This document shows, piece after piece, positions 1 through 8,363 of a stretch of 64,000 nucleotides of DNA (positions are counted from its first letter, which is position 1; each line of letters starts with the position of its first letter). This DNA comes from Raineyella sp044508675 (GTDB lineage: Bacteria > Actinomycetota > Actinomycetes > Propionibacteriales > Propionibacteriaceae), in NCBI GenBank assembly GCA_044508675.1, contig JBIQHF010000012.1, forward strand, positions 1 through 64,000, given 5' to 3'. The notes under the pieces are model-generated. The model worked only from the letters and a program-made list of their open reading frames with translations. It did no database searches and was not told the DNA's origin. A program made the translations under genes and the position numbers.

Positions 1-62
1 GCGCCCCGCGCTCGGCGCCCCGCGCTCGGCGCCCCGCGCTCGGCGCCCCGCGCTCGGCGCCC
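1..62. repeat. 14-bp tandem repeat, about 4.4 copies
   Basis: Four perfect head-to-tail copies of gcgccccgcgctcg and a partial fifth fill the left edge; the array may continue outside the window. The unit is not a multiple of three, so it cannot be a coding repeat. It abuts the point where relaxase-like coding sequence on the minus strand loses its reading frame, so it may mark a slippage or rearrangement junction. Confidence 0.85.
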
Positions 63-64
63 TG

Positions 65-522
65 GGTACACGGTGGTCTGGGCGCAGAGGACTGTCGACA
101 CCCGTTGGTCATCGACTCGAGCAGGGCGATCTCCACCGTCTCCTCGGGGACTCGGCGGCCGTCGGAGCGAGTGCCGGCCGCGACGATCGATTGTTCGGCG
201 TCGATCACCGCTTGGGAGGTGTAGAGCCGGGAGCCGGACACCTCGTACATGGAGGACCCGTCGCTGCGTCGCAACTCAGCGGGTTCGTCGATCCCGTCCC
301 CGACGCTGTTCAGGGGGATGGATGCGGCAAGCGCCCGGTTCAGGAGTTCCTGGGTGAGGTCTTCGGCCTGGGCCGCGGTGGTGGCGAGTTCGCGAGCGCG
401 ACGAGAGACCTCGCCACGCAGGTGCGACACCTGCCCATCTCCGTCGTGTCGTGCGCAGCCACCTGCCGGGTCAGGTAGTCATACCCCGACCCGGCGGTGA
501 GCTTGTGCAACGACGCGGCCAT
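65..522 (-). pseudogene. Decayed MobF/TrwC-type conjugative relaxase remnant
   Basis: From about 522 leftward the minus strand reads MAASLHKLTAGSGYDYLTRQ followed by VAAHDTTE, the typical N-terminus of actinobacterial TraA/TrwC relaxases, which nick plasmid or ICE DNA at oriT. Near 430-445 the frame changes. A second frame then reads to about 65 and contains ELRRSDGSSMYEVSG, SRLYTSQAVIDAE and EETVEIALLES, which resemble the segment just before the helicase Walker motif of these proteins. The HUH catalytic core between the two pieces is deleted, and the sequence stops making sense before the expected Walker A. No intact conjugation gene lies nearby. This is a relic of an integrated mobile element. 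The family assignment rests on remembered motifs. Confidence 0.6.
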
Positions 523-795
523 ACCCACGACAACCCGTTCGGCGGCGCCCTCTGGAACAAGGGATTGGCGGATTGGGGGGACCGGGTTGTGATCGTGGTT
601 CCACTGCTGGCAGGAGGTCCCGACGCACTCAAACGGTGGACTCAGATCGGGTGCGCTGATTGCGTCGACGAACGCCACGTCGTGGGGCGGCGTCCTCACC
701 GGATGAACTCAACACCGTGTCTCATCCGTTCGGGTGATAGCAGGTAGAGCCGACCGGCCGATGTGGCGCCCAGCCTGCGGAGGGAGGCTGAGGGC

Positions 796-1692
796 ATGAC
801 ATTGATAACTGTCCAAGGACTACGGAAATCCTATGGCGCTCGTGAGGTTCTTCATGGAATTGACCTGACAGTCGACGATAGCGAGATCGTCGGCGTCCTG
901 GGTCCGAACGGCTCCGGCAAGACCACGACCGTCGAGTGCATCGGCGGCCTGCGAAAGCCGGACGCGGGCACGATCCGGATCGCGGGCATCGACCCCGCAT
1001 CCAGGAAGTCCGGACTCCGTCAGATTCTGGGGATGCAACTGCAGCAGTGCCGGCTACCAGCCAAGACGACACCGTCCGAGGCGCTCGACCTGTTCGCGGC
1101 GTTCTACCCGGACCCGCGGCCCGCCGGTGAGCTGCTGGAGCGCTTCGGGCTGACCAGCCAGGCGAATCAGTACTTCGAGAAGCTTTCGGGTGGGCAGCAG
1201 CAGCGACTGTCGATCGCGCTGGCGCTGGTGGGGCGGCCCAAGGTCGCGATCTTGGACGAGCTCACCACCGGTCTTGACCCGGCCGCGCGCCGGGACATCT
1301 GGACCTACCTGGAGGACTTGGCCGAGGAAGGCACGACGATTCTGCTGGTGACTCATTCCATGGAGGAGGCGTCGTACCTCTGCGACCGGGTGTACATCCT
1401 CGACGCGGGACGCATCGTGGCGAACGGGACACCCGCGGAGCTGGCTTCATCCGGTGGAAGCCAGGTGATCTCGTTCATGCCGTCCGCGCCGATCGATCCT
1501 TCTACCCTGCTCCGCCTTCCCGGCATCACGAGCGTCACGGCTGAAGGAGGGAGGGTCGTGATCCTGGGAGACAGCGCCGCACCACAGCGCATACTCGCTG
1601 CCCTTGTTGCCGACGGTGTGACCGCCAACCAATTGCGGGTCTCGGGCCCCACGCTCGATGACGCCTACCTACGCGTAACCGAGGAGAACTGA
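796..1692 (+). CDS. ABC transporter ATP-binding protein (ABC-2 type exporter)
   Basis: Nucleotide-binding subunit (298 aa) that would power the membrane protein encoded 2 bp downstream. Visible motifs are Walker A GPNGSGKTT at residues 36-44, signature LSGGQQQR, Walker B VAILDE, D-loop TTGLDP and switch histidine in VTHSMEEA. A C-terminal stretch of about 80 residues beyond the ATPase core is common in drug and lantibiotic exporter subunits. ATG at 796 is preferred over the upstream GTG at 763 because a GGAGGGAGG run lies at 779-787 and the domain begins at once. It forms an operon with the permease, histidine kinase and response regulator, so expression is probably controlled by that two-component system. 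The substrate cannot be deduced. Confidence 0.9.
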   Translation: MTLITVQGLRKSYGAREVLHGIDLTVDDSEIVGVLGPNGSGKTTTVECIGGLRKPDAGTIRIAGIDPASRKSGLRQILGMQLQQCRLPAKTTPSEALDLFAAFYPDPRPAGELLERFGLTSQANQYFEKLSGGQQQRLSIALALVGRPKVAILDELTTGLDPAARRDIWTYLEDLAEEGTTILLVTHSMEEASYLCDRVYILDAGRIVANGTPAELASSGGSQVISFMPSAPIDPSTLLRLPGITSVTAEGGRVVILGDSAAPQRILAALVADGVTANQLRVSGPTLDDAYLRVTEEN

Positions 1693-1694
1693 TC

Positions 1695-2432
1695 ATGACA
1701 GCCACCGTCGCCCTATTCCGCAACGAGTTCCGACTCTTGCTACGCAATCCTGCCGTCGTCATATGGACGGTGATGATACCGGTGGCCGCAATGGTCGTGA
1801 TGTGCCTGATCCCCGGCGCCCGGCGACCATTGTCTGGGTTCGGCGGACTGAGCGTGATCGAGGCGTACCAGCCGACGCTCGTCGTGTTCGCCTCAACGAT
1901 GTTGGCGCTACAAATGATGCCGATGTTCATCGGCCAGTACCGCGAACTCGGATTCCTGCGTCGCCTGCGCACTACCCCAGCTCACCCCCGCGACCTGTTG
2001 GCGGCGATCCTGAGCCTGGTCCTGGCGATCAGCCTGGTGGTGGGGATTGTCCTGTTGGCCTTCCCGCTCCTGTTCGGCGTCGGGGCGATGGGGCGGCTGG
2101 CGCTGCAGTCGCTGCTCCTGGTCCTCGTCGCGGCCTCATTCCTCGCCGTGGGCGCGATGCTGGCCGGCGTCATCCCCAATCCCCGCGTCGCCAGCGGGAC
2201 CGGTGCTGCGATTGCTGCGGTCATGTGGTTCTTCGCCGGGATGTGGGTCCCGCGCGCCGCGTTTCCCACCTGGTTGACAACGATCTCCGACTGGATTCCT
2301 GGGGGAGCCGCCGCCTCGGTCCTGGGTGCCGCGTCCGCTGGACAGCCGATTGGGGCGCAGCCGATCTTCGCTCTCGTGCTCTGGACCGCCTTGGGCTTCG
2401 CAATCGCCACCCGCTCGTTCCGCTGGGAGTGA
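1695..2432 (+). CDS. ABC-2 type transporter permease
   Basis: Membrane subunit (245 aa) of the exporter. About six hydrophobic segments are visible, near residues 21-40, 62-80, 100-127, 135-160, 168-186 and 223-241, typical of the short ABC-2 permeases that dimerise with one ATPase. The ATG lies 2 bp after the ATPase stop, so the two are translationally coupled. An FAGMWVP-like loop before the last helices is also frequent in this family. It is followed after 11 bp by the sensor kinase gene. Export of an antimicrobial or lipid is a reasonable guess from the operon type but not shown. Confidence 0.85.
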   Translation: MTATVALFRNEFRLLLRNPAVVIWTVMIPVAAMVVMCLIPGARRPLSGFGGLSVIEAYQPTLVVFASTMLALQMMPMFIGQYRELGFLRRLRTTPAHPRDLLAAILSLVLAISLVVGIVLLAFPLLFGVGAMGRLALQSLLLVLVAASFLAVGAMLAGVIPNPRVASGTGAAIAAVMWFFAGMWVPRAAFPTWLTTISDWIPGGAAASVLGAASAGQPIGAQPIFALVLWTALGFAIATRSFRWE

Positions 2433-2443
2433 GCGGGGGCAGG

Positions 2444-3625
2444 ATGGACAGCATGAGCTACAAGCGCTCGGACGGATCGGCCCTCGACCCGATAGCACTG
2501 TCCATGCTGTTCGTGGGCCTTGCCGTCTCCATCACGCTCTTCGTGGTCGAGGCGCCGGTGGTGGACATCCGGTGGGCTCCGGTCATGGTGGTGCTCACCT
2601 TGGCAGCAGCGGCGTGGCGCGCTTACCTGCTCGTCGGGACGCCTGACGTCAGCGTCCGCCGGGCTGGCTTCTGGCCGGCGCTCCTGGCCGGATGTCTGCT
2701 GGTGATGATCTCACCGGTGTATGGGCTATACGTGTTCTTGGGCTACGTTGAGGCGCCACTCATCGCCCGCGGCTTCGAGCGGTCGGCCGCCATGATCGTC
2801 ACGGCCGCGTCGTGCGCCCTCGCCCAGATCGGCGGTCCGCGGTCATCCCTGTGGTCGTGGCCGATATATGTGCTGTTCCTCGCCGTCAACGTCGGGATCG
2901 CTTCGCTGATCATGCTCCTCGAGCGGCAGCGCGAGCGCATGACGCGGGACCTCGAACGCACCGTGGCCGAGTTGCGTTCCTCCGATGAGCGCAACTCCCG
3001 CCTTCAGGGTCAGCTCCTGTTGCATGCCCGGGACGCGGGCGTTCAAGAGGAGCGGGCGCGATTGTCCCGGGAGATCCACGACACGGTCGCTCAGAGCCTC
3101 GTCGGCATCATCACCCAGCTGGAGGCCTCGTCCGACGTCGCAGCACCTGACCACACCATACGTGTGGAACGCGCCGCGTCGACGGCACGCGAGGCGCTGG
3201 GGGAGGCACGGCGTGCGGTACGAGCCATGGCCTCACCACGCCTCGACGAGGATGAACTTCCCGGTGCGCTCGTCCGGTTGGTGCAACAGATCGCGGAGGG
3301 CAGCAGCATCGACGCCCGGTTCGCCGTAGACGGACAGCCAGCGCCCACGCCGCACGACGCCGAACTGCTGCGCGTCTGCCAAGAGGGACTGTCCAACGTG
3401 GTGAAACATTCGGCCGCGTCCAAGGTGATGGTGACGCTCTGCTACTTGACCGACGAAGTCCGGCTCGATGTCCGCGATGACGGACGCGGGTTCGACCCCC
3501 AGGCTGTCCGCTCCGGGAACGGGCTGCCCGGGATCAAGCAGCGGCTCGCCAACCTGGGAGGAAACCTGGAGCTCGAGGCCTCGGAAGGAGGGGGCTGCGC
3601 ACTCAGTGCGGCCGTACCGCGATGA
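2444..3625 (+). CDS. Two-component sensor histidine kinase, NarL/DesK class
   Basis: Membrane sensor kinase of 393 aa. The first about 155 residues contain four or five hydrophobic segments and no large extracellular domain. A short coiled linker (about 157-200) leads to a HisKA_3 dimerisation domain with phospho-acceptor His212 in SREIHDTVAQ, then a HATPase domain with CQEGLSNVVKH (N box) and DDGRGFD (G box). Such intramembrane-sensing kinases often monitor envelope stress. ATG 2444 or 2453 could be the start; the GGGGGCAGG run at 2435-2443 fits the spacing for 2453 somewhat better. The stop overlaps the response regulator start by 4 bp, which makes that gene the cognate partner. Confidence 0.9.
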   Translation: MDSMSYKRSDGSALDPIALSMLFVGLAVSITLFVVEAPVVDIRWAPVMVVLTLAAAAWRAYLLVGTPDVSVRRAGFWPALLAGCLLVMISPVYGLYVFLGYVEAPLIARGFERSAAMIVTAASCALAQIGGPRSSLWSWPIYVLFLAVNVGIASLIMLLERQRERMTRDLERTVAELRSSDERNSRLQGQLLLHARDAGVQEERARLSREIHDTVAQSLVGIITQLEASSDVAAPDHTIRVERAASTAREALGEARRAVRAMASPRLDEDELPGALVRLVQQIAEGSSIDARFAVDGQPAPTPHDAELLRVCQEGLSNVVKHSAASKVMVTLCYLTDEVRLDVRDDGRGFDPQAVRSGNGLPGIKQRLANLGGNLELEASEGGGCALSAAVPR

Positions 3626-4239
3626 CCGCACCGATCCGGATCGTGGTGGTCGACGACCATCCGGTGGTTCGCGACGGGTTGGTCGGGATCTTCTCCAGCG
3701 AGCTCGGGATCGAGATCGTTGGCGAGGCTTCCTCCGGTCCAGAAGGGGTCACCGTGGTCGACCGGACCTCCCCGGACGTCGTGCTCATGGATCTCCGCAT
3801 GCCCGGGGGTGACGGCGTCGAAGCCATCCATGAACTCATCGCGCGCGGCACGCATGCCCGCATCCTCGTCCTGACAACCTACGACACCGACCACCACATC
3901 CTCGCCGCGCTGGGTGCCGGAGCGCACGGGTACTTGTTGAAGGACGCGCCTCGTGCTGAGTTGGTGCGCGCGGTGCAAGAGGTCGCCGCCGGCCGGCCGG
4001 TCCTCTCGGCTGAAGCACTGAGCGCGCTCTCAGGCCGTCGACACGACCAGTCGCTGACCGATCGGGAATCGGAGGTGCTCAAGGTCATCGCCAGCGGAGG
4101 CACCAACAGGACAGCAGCCCACGTGCTCAAGGTGTCCGAAGCCACGGTCAAGACCCACCTGGCCCACGCGTACGCCAAGCTCGGCGTGTCGGACCGCGCG
4201 GCGGCGGTCCGAGTGGCCTTCGAACGCGGGCTGCTCTGA
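3622..4239 (+). CDS. LuxR/NarL-family response regulator
   Basis: DNA-binding regulator of 205 aa. The receiver domain (about 1-120) shows the acidic pair D11-D12, phospho-acceptor D57 in VLMDLRMPGG, a conserved T in LTTYD and K in LLKDAPR. The C-terminal helix-turn-helix of LuxR type runs from about 140 (LTDRESEVLKVIASGGTNR) to 200 (VKTHLAHAYAKLGV). It starts inside the kinase stop codon (ATGA), so it is the partner of that kinase. The likely target is the ABC exporter operon in which it sits. The operon ends here; the next gene follows after 59 bp with its own ribosome binding site. Confidence 0.93.
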   Translation: MTAPIRIVVVDDHPVVRDGLVGIFSSELGIEIVGEASSGPEGVTVVDRTSPDVVLMDLRMPGGDGVEAIHELIARGTHARILVLTTYDTDHHILAALGAGAHGYLLKDAPRAELVRAVQEVAAGRPVLSAEALSALSGRRHDQSLTDRESEVLKVIASGGTNRTAAHVLKVSEATVKTHLAHAYAKLGVSDRAAAVRVAFERGLL

Positions 4240-4298
4240 ACGGGCTTCGGGCTGCGCAACCATCGGAGATCGTGCTTGTCTTATGGAGGATTCGGCCC

Positions 4299-5189
4299 GT
4301 GTCATCAGCAAACGTGCGTGAAGAACCATTCCGTCGCAGCCAATCGCCAATCGCCCTGATCCAGGCGCATCCGATGTCTTCTTTCTTCGTCCTGGCATAC
4401 CTCCTCAGCTGGACGTACTGGCTGGTCGTTCTGGGGTTCATGCGACACGACACCCTGGGTTGGTTCGTTCCTGGCGCGTTTGGGCCCCCGCTGGCAGCGC
4501 TGGCGGTGACTGGACTGGTCGAAGGCCGGGAGGGGATCCGCTCGTTCCTGAAGCGGATCTTCCTGTGGAGGATAGGGCTGGGCTGGTACATCTTGGCGCT
4601 CATCGGTCTGCCAGCGCTGGGACTCGTGACCGGGCTGGCGGTCGGGAACGAAACAGCGCCCATTGGCGGATGGAGCGCAGGGGTGGGCATCACCTATTTG
4701 GCGGCCTTCAGCTTCCTGGTGGTGCTCGGCGGGGGTCAGGAAGAGCCCGGATGGCGAGGCTTCGCGCTACCCCGGATGCAGCGACGCATGGGTCCGCTTC
4801 GGGCGTCGGTGGTGCTCGGTCTGCTTTGGGGTCTGTGGCACCTGCCGGTTTTCGTCTTTGTGCCCGGGTACCACTCCGCGGGGGCTGGCGTGGCAAGTAT
4901 TGCCGCCAGCCTGCTGATCTTCACTGCAGTCGACGCGGTTGGGCAGTCGCTCCTCCTGACGTGGTTGTTCAATCACACCCGCGGCAGCATCCTCTTCGCT
5001 GTCCTCGCTCATGCCTCGCTCAACGCCGGCCAACTGTTCGTCTCGACCGGACGTTCAGCCTCCGTCGCTGTCAGTGTGTCCTTTGGCGTGGTTGGTCTCG
5101 TTGTGGTGCTGGCGACCCGGGGGACCCTGGGCTATCGGCCGGCCGCCAGTGAGCTTGGGCACGGTTACAACCGCTGCTCGGAACGATAA
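4299..5189 (+). CDS. CPBP-family intramembrane metalloprotease
   Basis: Polytopic membrane protein of 296 aa in the CPBP (Abi/CAAX-protease-like) family. The signature residues are present: E148-E149 and R153 in EEPGWRG, H181 in LLWGLWHLPVF and H238 plus N242 in LAHASLNAG. These residues form the active site in Rce1-type proteases. About seven hydrophobic segments are visible. GTG at 4299 is chosen because GGAGGA lies at 4285-4290 with ideal spacing; a GTG at 4272 would extend the N-terminus without a binding site. Bacterial members can serve in bacteriocin self-immunity or membrane protein maturation, and adjacency to the ABC/two-component operon would suit an immunity role, but that is inference. 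Confidence 0.85.
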   Translation: MSSANVREEPFRRSQSPIALIQAHPMSSFFVLAYLLSWTYWLVVLGFMRHDTLGWFVPGAFGPPLAALAVTGLVEGREGIRSFLKRIFLWRIGLGWYILALIGLPALGLVTGLAVGNETAPIGGWSAGVGITYLAAFSFLVVLGGGQEEPGWRGFALPRMQRRMGPLRASVVLGLLWGLWHLPVFVFVPGYHSAGAGVASIAASLLIFTAVDAVGQSLLLTWLFNHTRGSILFAVLAHASLNAGQLFVSTGRSASVAVSVSFGVVGLVVVLATRGTLGYRPAASELGHGYNRCSER

Positions 5190-5282
5190 CGGGAATCGGG
5201 GCGACCCCGTCATCATCCGCCGTGGGCCCTTCCTGTGGGCACCCCGCGCTGCAGAAAATGGAACTCGACGACAGGCACCCTC

Positions 5283-5939
5283 ATGACAAAGCTCCCTCGC
5301 ACCCTTCTTGCCGTTGCTGCCGCACCTGTTGTTGCCTCCGGCGTCGCGGCGGCCGCCTTTGTCGCGTCGGGTAGCACCCGCCGGCTTGGCGCGACTCGCG
5401 AGGAGGCAGCGCTCGCCCTGCCCGGCAACGAGCTCCTGGATCGTGCTGACGTGCAGGCTGACCGCGCGATCACGATTGCCGCCCCGCCCGAACGGGTGTG
5501 GCCCTGGATTGCCCAACTCGGACAGGACAAGGCTGGCTTCTACTCGTACGCCTGGCTCGAGAACCAATTCGGCTGCGACATCCACAATGCCGACCGCATC
5601 GTGCCGGCCTGGCAGCACCCGAAGGTCGGCGACCCGTTCCCGCTGCACCCCGAGATGGTCCTCAGAGTGGGCCGGGTCGGTGACAGACGGGTACTTGTCG
5701 CCACCAGCCAGGGCGGCTCCGCCCCGCAGGACGTGGGCATGGACTTCACTTGGGCCTTCGTCGTCAGCCCGCTGCCGGCGGAATCGGATGTGGCTCCCGC
5801 CACCCGCCTGCACATCCGGGAGCGCTACCAGGCCGACGGTCCAGGGATGCGGGCCGGGGTCGAGGTGGTGAACCGGATCAGCACCCTGATGAGTTGGCGA
5901 ATGATCCGCAGCATTAAGCAGTTGGCCGAACGCCCGTAA
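5283..5939 (+). CDS. Predicted secreted or membrane-anchored SRPBCC-like protein
   Basis: Protein of 218 aa starting at ATG 5283. Residues 5-28 form a hydrophobic, alanine-rich N-terminal segment that could be a signal anchor. The rest resembles START/SRPBCC-fold proteins: an ITIAAPPERVWPWIAQLGQD segment is the characteristic opening strand and helix, followed by a WLENQFGCDIHNADRI region often seen in actinobacterial members with no known function. No catalytic residues can be assigned. It is a stand-alone gene between the CPBP protease and the minus-strand nucleotidyltransferase. A lipid or small hydrophobic ligand role is the family expectation only. Confidence 0.7.
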   Translation: MTKLPRTLLAVAAAPVVASGVAAAAFVASGSTRRLGATREEAALALPGNELLDRADVQADRAITIAAPPERVWPWIAQLGQDKAGFYSYAWLENQFGCDIHNADRIVPAWQHPKVGDPFPLHPEMVLRVGRVGDRRVLVATSQGGSAPQDVGMDFTWAFVVSPLPAESDVAPATRLHIRERYQADGPGMRAGVEVVNRISTLMSWRMIRSIKQLAERP

Positions 5940-5950
5940 GCAAGATCTGC

Positions 5951-6271
5951 TCACAGGTACACCGCGTCGGCCAAAGCGGTCGCAGAGACCCGTTCACGCA
6001 GCAGAGAAGTCGTCACCACATCGACATGGAGGCCCAGCACGTGGCTGAACTCCTCGGCGATTCCGGCGACGCGCAACAGTTCGTTCCACCCTCCGGGCAG
6101 GAGGTCGACGAGCAGATCAATGTCGCTGTCCGCTGTCGCTTCGCCGCGGGCCACGGACCCGAACAGACGCGGGTTCACTGCTCCATAGCGCTCCAAGATG
6201 GCGTCCAGTGCTCGGCGGTGACTGGCGATCGCTGCGCGCAGGGCAACAGTCTCACCGCTGGCAGGGCCCAT
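5951..6271 (-). CDS. MNT-domain nucleotidyltransferase (MntA-like), unpaired
   Basis: Small protein of 106 aa with the minimal nucleotidyltransferase core: LFGSVARGEATADSDIDLLV carries the GS-x-R-G and D-x-D metal-binding motif. Such MNT proteins usually act as antitoxins that AMPylate a HEPN ribonuclease partner (DUF86) encoded directly next to them. Here the downstream neighbour is the convergent SRPBCC gene, 11 bp away, and upstream lies the tRNA, so no HEPN partner is present. The C-terminus LRERVSATALADAVYL is where a partner would normally follow. It is either a leftover antitoxin or a solo enzyme. Confidence 0.85.
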   Translation of the reverse strand: MGPASGETVALRAAIASHRRALDAILERYGAVNPRLFGSVARGEATADSDIDLLVDLLPGGWNELLRVAGIAEEFSHVLGLHVDVVTTSLLRERVSATALADAVYL

Positions 6272-6337
6272 GCTTCAACACTACCGGCCACCTGCTGGTC
6301 GGCAGCCGTGTGCGGCTACCCTCACCCATCGTTCGGT

Positions 6338-6413
6338 TGGTCGGGGCGACAGGACTCGAACCTGCGGTCTCCTGCTCCCAAAGCAGGCGCGCTAGCCACT
6401 ACGCTACGCCCCG
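6338..6413 (-). tRNA. tRNA-Pro (anticodon UGG)
   Basis: Read on the minus strand, the acceptor stem CGGGGCG pairs with CGCCCCG followed by A and an encoded CCA (6338-6340). The anticodon arm is CCTGC-TTTGGGA-GCAGG, giving anticodon TGG, and the T arm is GCAGG-TTCGAGT-CCTGT, with one wobble pair. The 76-nt length and the sequence match actinobacterial proline tRNAs. It sits alone between the MNT gene and tig. Confidence 0.95.
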
Positions 6414-6665
6414 GTCGTACGCTAGGTGCGTACGTCACATGTGCACACCAGGCCCGCCGGAGCGGACTGTTGTGCAACCCTTGGAGTCTAGCTGTGGCGG
6501 CGCCCTGCGTCCAAGTCCACATTTTTAGCCCGGACGGCCGTCAGGCTAGGATGGCGTTCTGTCTGCGCTGGGGTGACTCGGCCAACGACATCACATGACC
6601 ACATGACGTGAGGGGCCGACCATCCGGGCCGTGGCCCTGTGTCCATCGATTCAGGAGTATCTGTC
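6414..6665. other. Intergenic region between tRNA-Pro and tig
   Basis: About 250 bp that must contain the promoters of both the tRNA (leftward) and tig (rightward). A TAGGAT hexamer at 6547-6552 is a plausible -10 for tig, but the sequence 16-18 bp upstream is only a weak -35. A ribosome binding site AGGAG is at 6653-6657. No open reading frame here is convincing. Confidence 0.4.
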
Positions 6666-8219
6666 TTGCCGAGCACTGTTGAGCAGCTGAGCCCTTCGCG
6701 GGCCAAGATCACCGTTGAGGTGCCCTTCGCCGACCTGAAGCCGCACCTGGACAAGGCCTACAAGGAGATCGCCCAGCAGGTCCAGATCCCCGGATTCCGT
6801 CCCGGTCACGTGCCCGCCAGCATCATCGACCAGCGTTTCGGCCCCGGCGTGGCGCTCGAGCAGGCGCTCAACGAGGCGCTGCCCGGCCTGTACTCCTCGG
6901 CTGTGAACGAGCACGAGCTGGTGCCGCTGACGCAGCCGGAGATCGAGGTGACCAAGCTCGAGGTCGGCGAGACCATTGAGTTCACCGCCGAGATGGACGT
7001 GCGTCCCGACTTCATGATCCCGGACCTGGAGGGTGTCGAGGTCGAGATCGACGCGATCGAGTCCTCCGAGGGGGAGCTCGAGGAGCAGGTCAAGATCCTG
7101 CGCGAGCGCTTCGCCACCAACATCGACGTCGACCGTGAGGCCAAGGAGGGTGACCTGGTCACCTTCGACCTGAAGGCCTTGAAGGACGGCGAGCTGGTCG
7201 AGGGTGGCGAGGCCGAGGGCGTCACCTACCGCGTCGGCGCCGGCGGCATGGTCGAGGGCATGGACGAGGCGCTGGTCGGCATGAAGGCCGGCGACGTGAA
7301 GACCTTCACCTCCACACTGGTCGGTGGCGCGGCCCAGGGTGAGGAGGCCGAGATCGAGGTCACGGTGTCCAAGGTCCAGGAGCAGGAGCTCCCCGAGGTG
7401 GACGACGACTTCGCCCAGATGGTGTCGGAGTTCGACACCGTCGAGGAGATGTACGACGACCTGCGCGAGAACCTGGTCCGCATGCACCGCGTCGAGCAGG
7501 CCAACGTCGCCCGCGACAAGGTCCTCGAGGTCGTCATCAACCAGATCGACATGGAGCTGCCGGAGAACCTGCTGGCCAGCGAGATCGAGGCCCGCAACGC
7601 CCAGGTGGATCGCGAGCTGGCCCAGGCCGGGATGACCCTGAAGCAGTACCTGGCCGAGTCCGATGAGGAGGAGAGCGAGGAGGAGTTCCGCGAGAACCTC
7701 GGCAAGCGCTCCGCCGACGCAGTCAAGGCCCAGCTGGTGCTCGACAAGATCGCCGAGGACCGCGACGTCCAGATCGAGCAGGCCGACCTAACCGAGCACC
7801 TGTTCGCCCGTGCCCGTGCCAACCGCACCTCCCCCGAGCAGGAGATGCAGCACATGCTCGAGCACGACCACACCAACGACTGGATGACCGAGATCCGCCG
7901 CAGCAAGGCGCTCGCGCTGGTCGTCGAGTCCGCGACGGTCAAGGACAGCGACGGCAACGTCCTGGACCTGAAGAACCTCATGCCCGACGGCACGTACGCC
8001 GAGCCCGAGGAGGATGCCCCGGCCGAAGAGGGCTCTGTCGAGGAGGCCCCGGTCGAGGAGGCTCCGAAGAAGGCCGCCAAGAAGTCCGCCACCAAGAAGG
8101 ACGAGGCGGAGGACGAGGCCGAGAAGAAGGCTTCGAAGAAGGCTGCCAAGAAGAAGGCTGCCAAGAAGGACGAGGCCGAGGAGGCCCCGGCCGACGAGGC
8201 TGTCGCCGACTCCGAGTGA
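6666..8219 (+). CDS. tig: Trigger factor
   Basis: Ribosome-associated folding chaperone and peptidyl-prolyl isomerase (517 aa from TTG 6666). The N-terminal ribosome-binding domain (1-110) carries GFRPGHVPASIIDQRFG, where the family has its GFR-x-G-K ribosome contact motif; the FKBP-like PPIase domain follows (about 155-240) and then the helical chaperone arms. The TTG start is inferred because AGGAG lies 8 bp upstream at 6653-6657 and PSTVEQLSPSR is the usual actinobacterial N-terminus. The last about 70 residues are an acidic then Lys/Ala-rich tail (KKAAKKSATKKDEAEDEAEK) longer than in most homologues. It is upstream of the clpP genes, as in many actinobacteria. Confidence 0.95.
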   Translation: MPSTVEQLSPSRAKITVEVPFADLKPHLDKAYKEIAQQVQIPGFRPGHVPASIIDQRFGPGVALEQALNEALPGLYSSAVNEHELVPLTQPEIEVTKLEVGETIEFTAEMDVRPDFMIPDLEGVEVEIDAIESSEGELEEQVKILRERFATNIDVDREAKEGDLVTFDLKALKDGELVEGGEAEGVTYRVGAGGMVEGMDEALVGMKAGDVKTFTSTLVGGAAQGEEAEIEVTVSKVQEQELPEVDDDFAQMVSEFDTVEEMYDDLRENLVRMHRVEQANVARDKVLEVVINQIDMELPENLLASEIEARNAQVDRELAQAGMTLKQYLAESDEEESEEEFRENLGKRSADAVKAQLVLDKIAEDRDVQIEQADLTEHLFARARANRTSPEQEMQHMLEHDHTNDWMTEIRRSKALALVVESATVKDSDGNVLDLKNLMPDGTYAEPEEDAPAEEGSVEEAPVEEAPKKAAKKSATKKDEAEDEAEKKASKKAAKKKAAKKDEAEEAPADEAVADSE

Positions 8220-8253
8220 CCCAGGCGGGTCGCTGACCCGTACGTTCCTGCAG

Positions 8254-8286
8254 CAGCGGCCGTTCCCCTAGGGGGAGCGGCCGCTG
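8254..8286 (+). terminator. Hairpin terminator after tig
   Basis: An imperfect inverted repeat of about 14-15 bp (agcggccgttcccc, short tag loop, ggggagcggccgct) begins 34 bp after the tig stop and is followed by gttgtc. The T-tract is weak, as is common in high-GC genomes. It would separate tig from clpP1 transcription. Confidence 0.6.
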
Positions 8287-8363
8287 TTGTCGGCTCGTCT
8301 GCCATCAGCGAACACCTCGACCATTGGCTCCGATTTGACGCGGGGGACCGGTAGGTTCGAGAC

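Noticed and set aside
1..62. CRISPR-like repeat
   Set aside because: Unit is 14 bp, head to tail without spacers, so a tandem repeat and not a CRISPR array.
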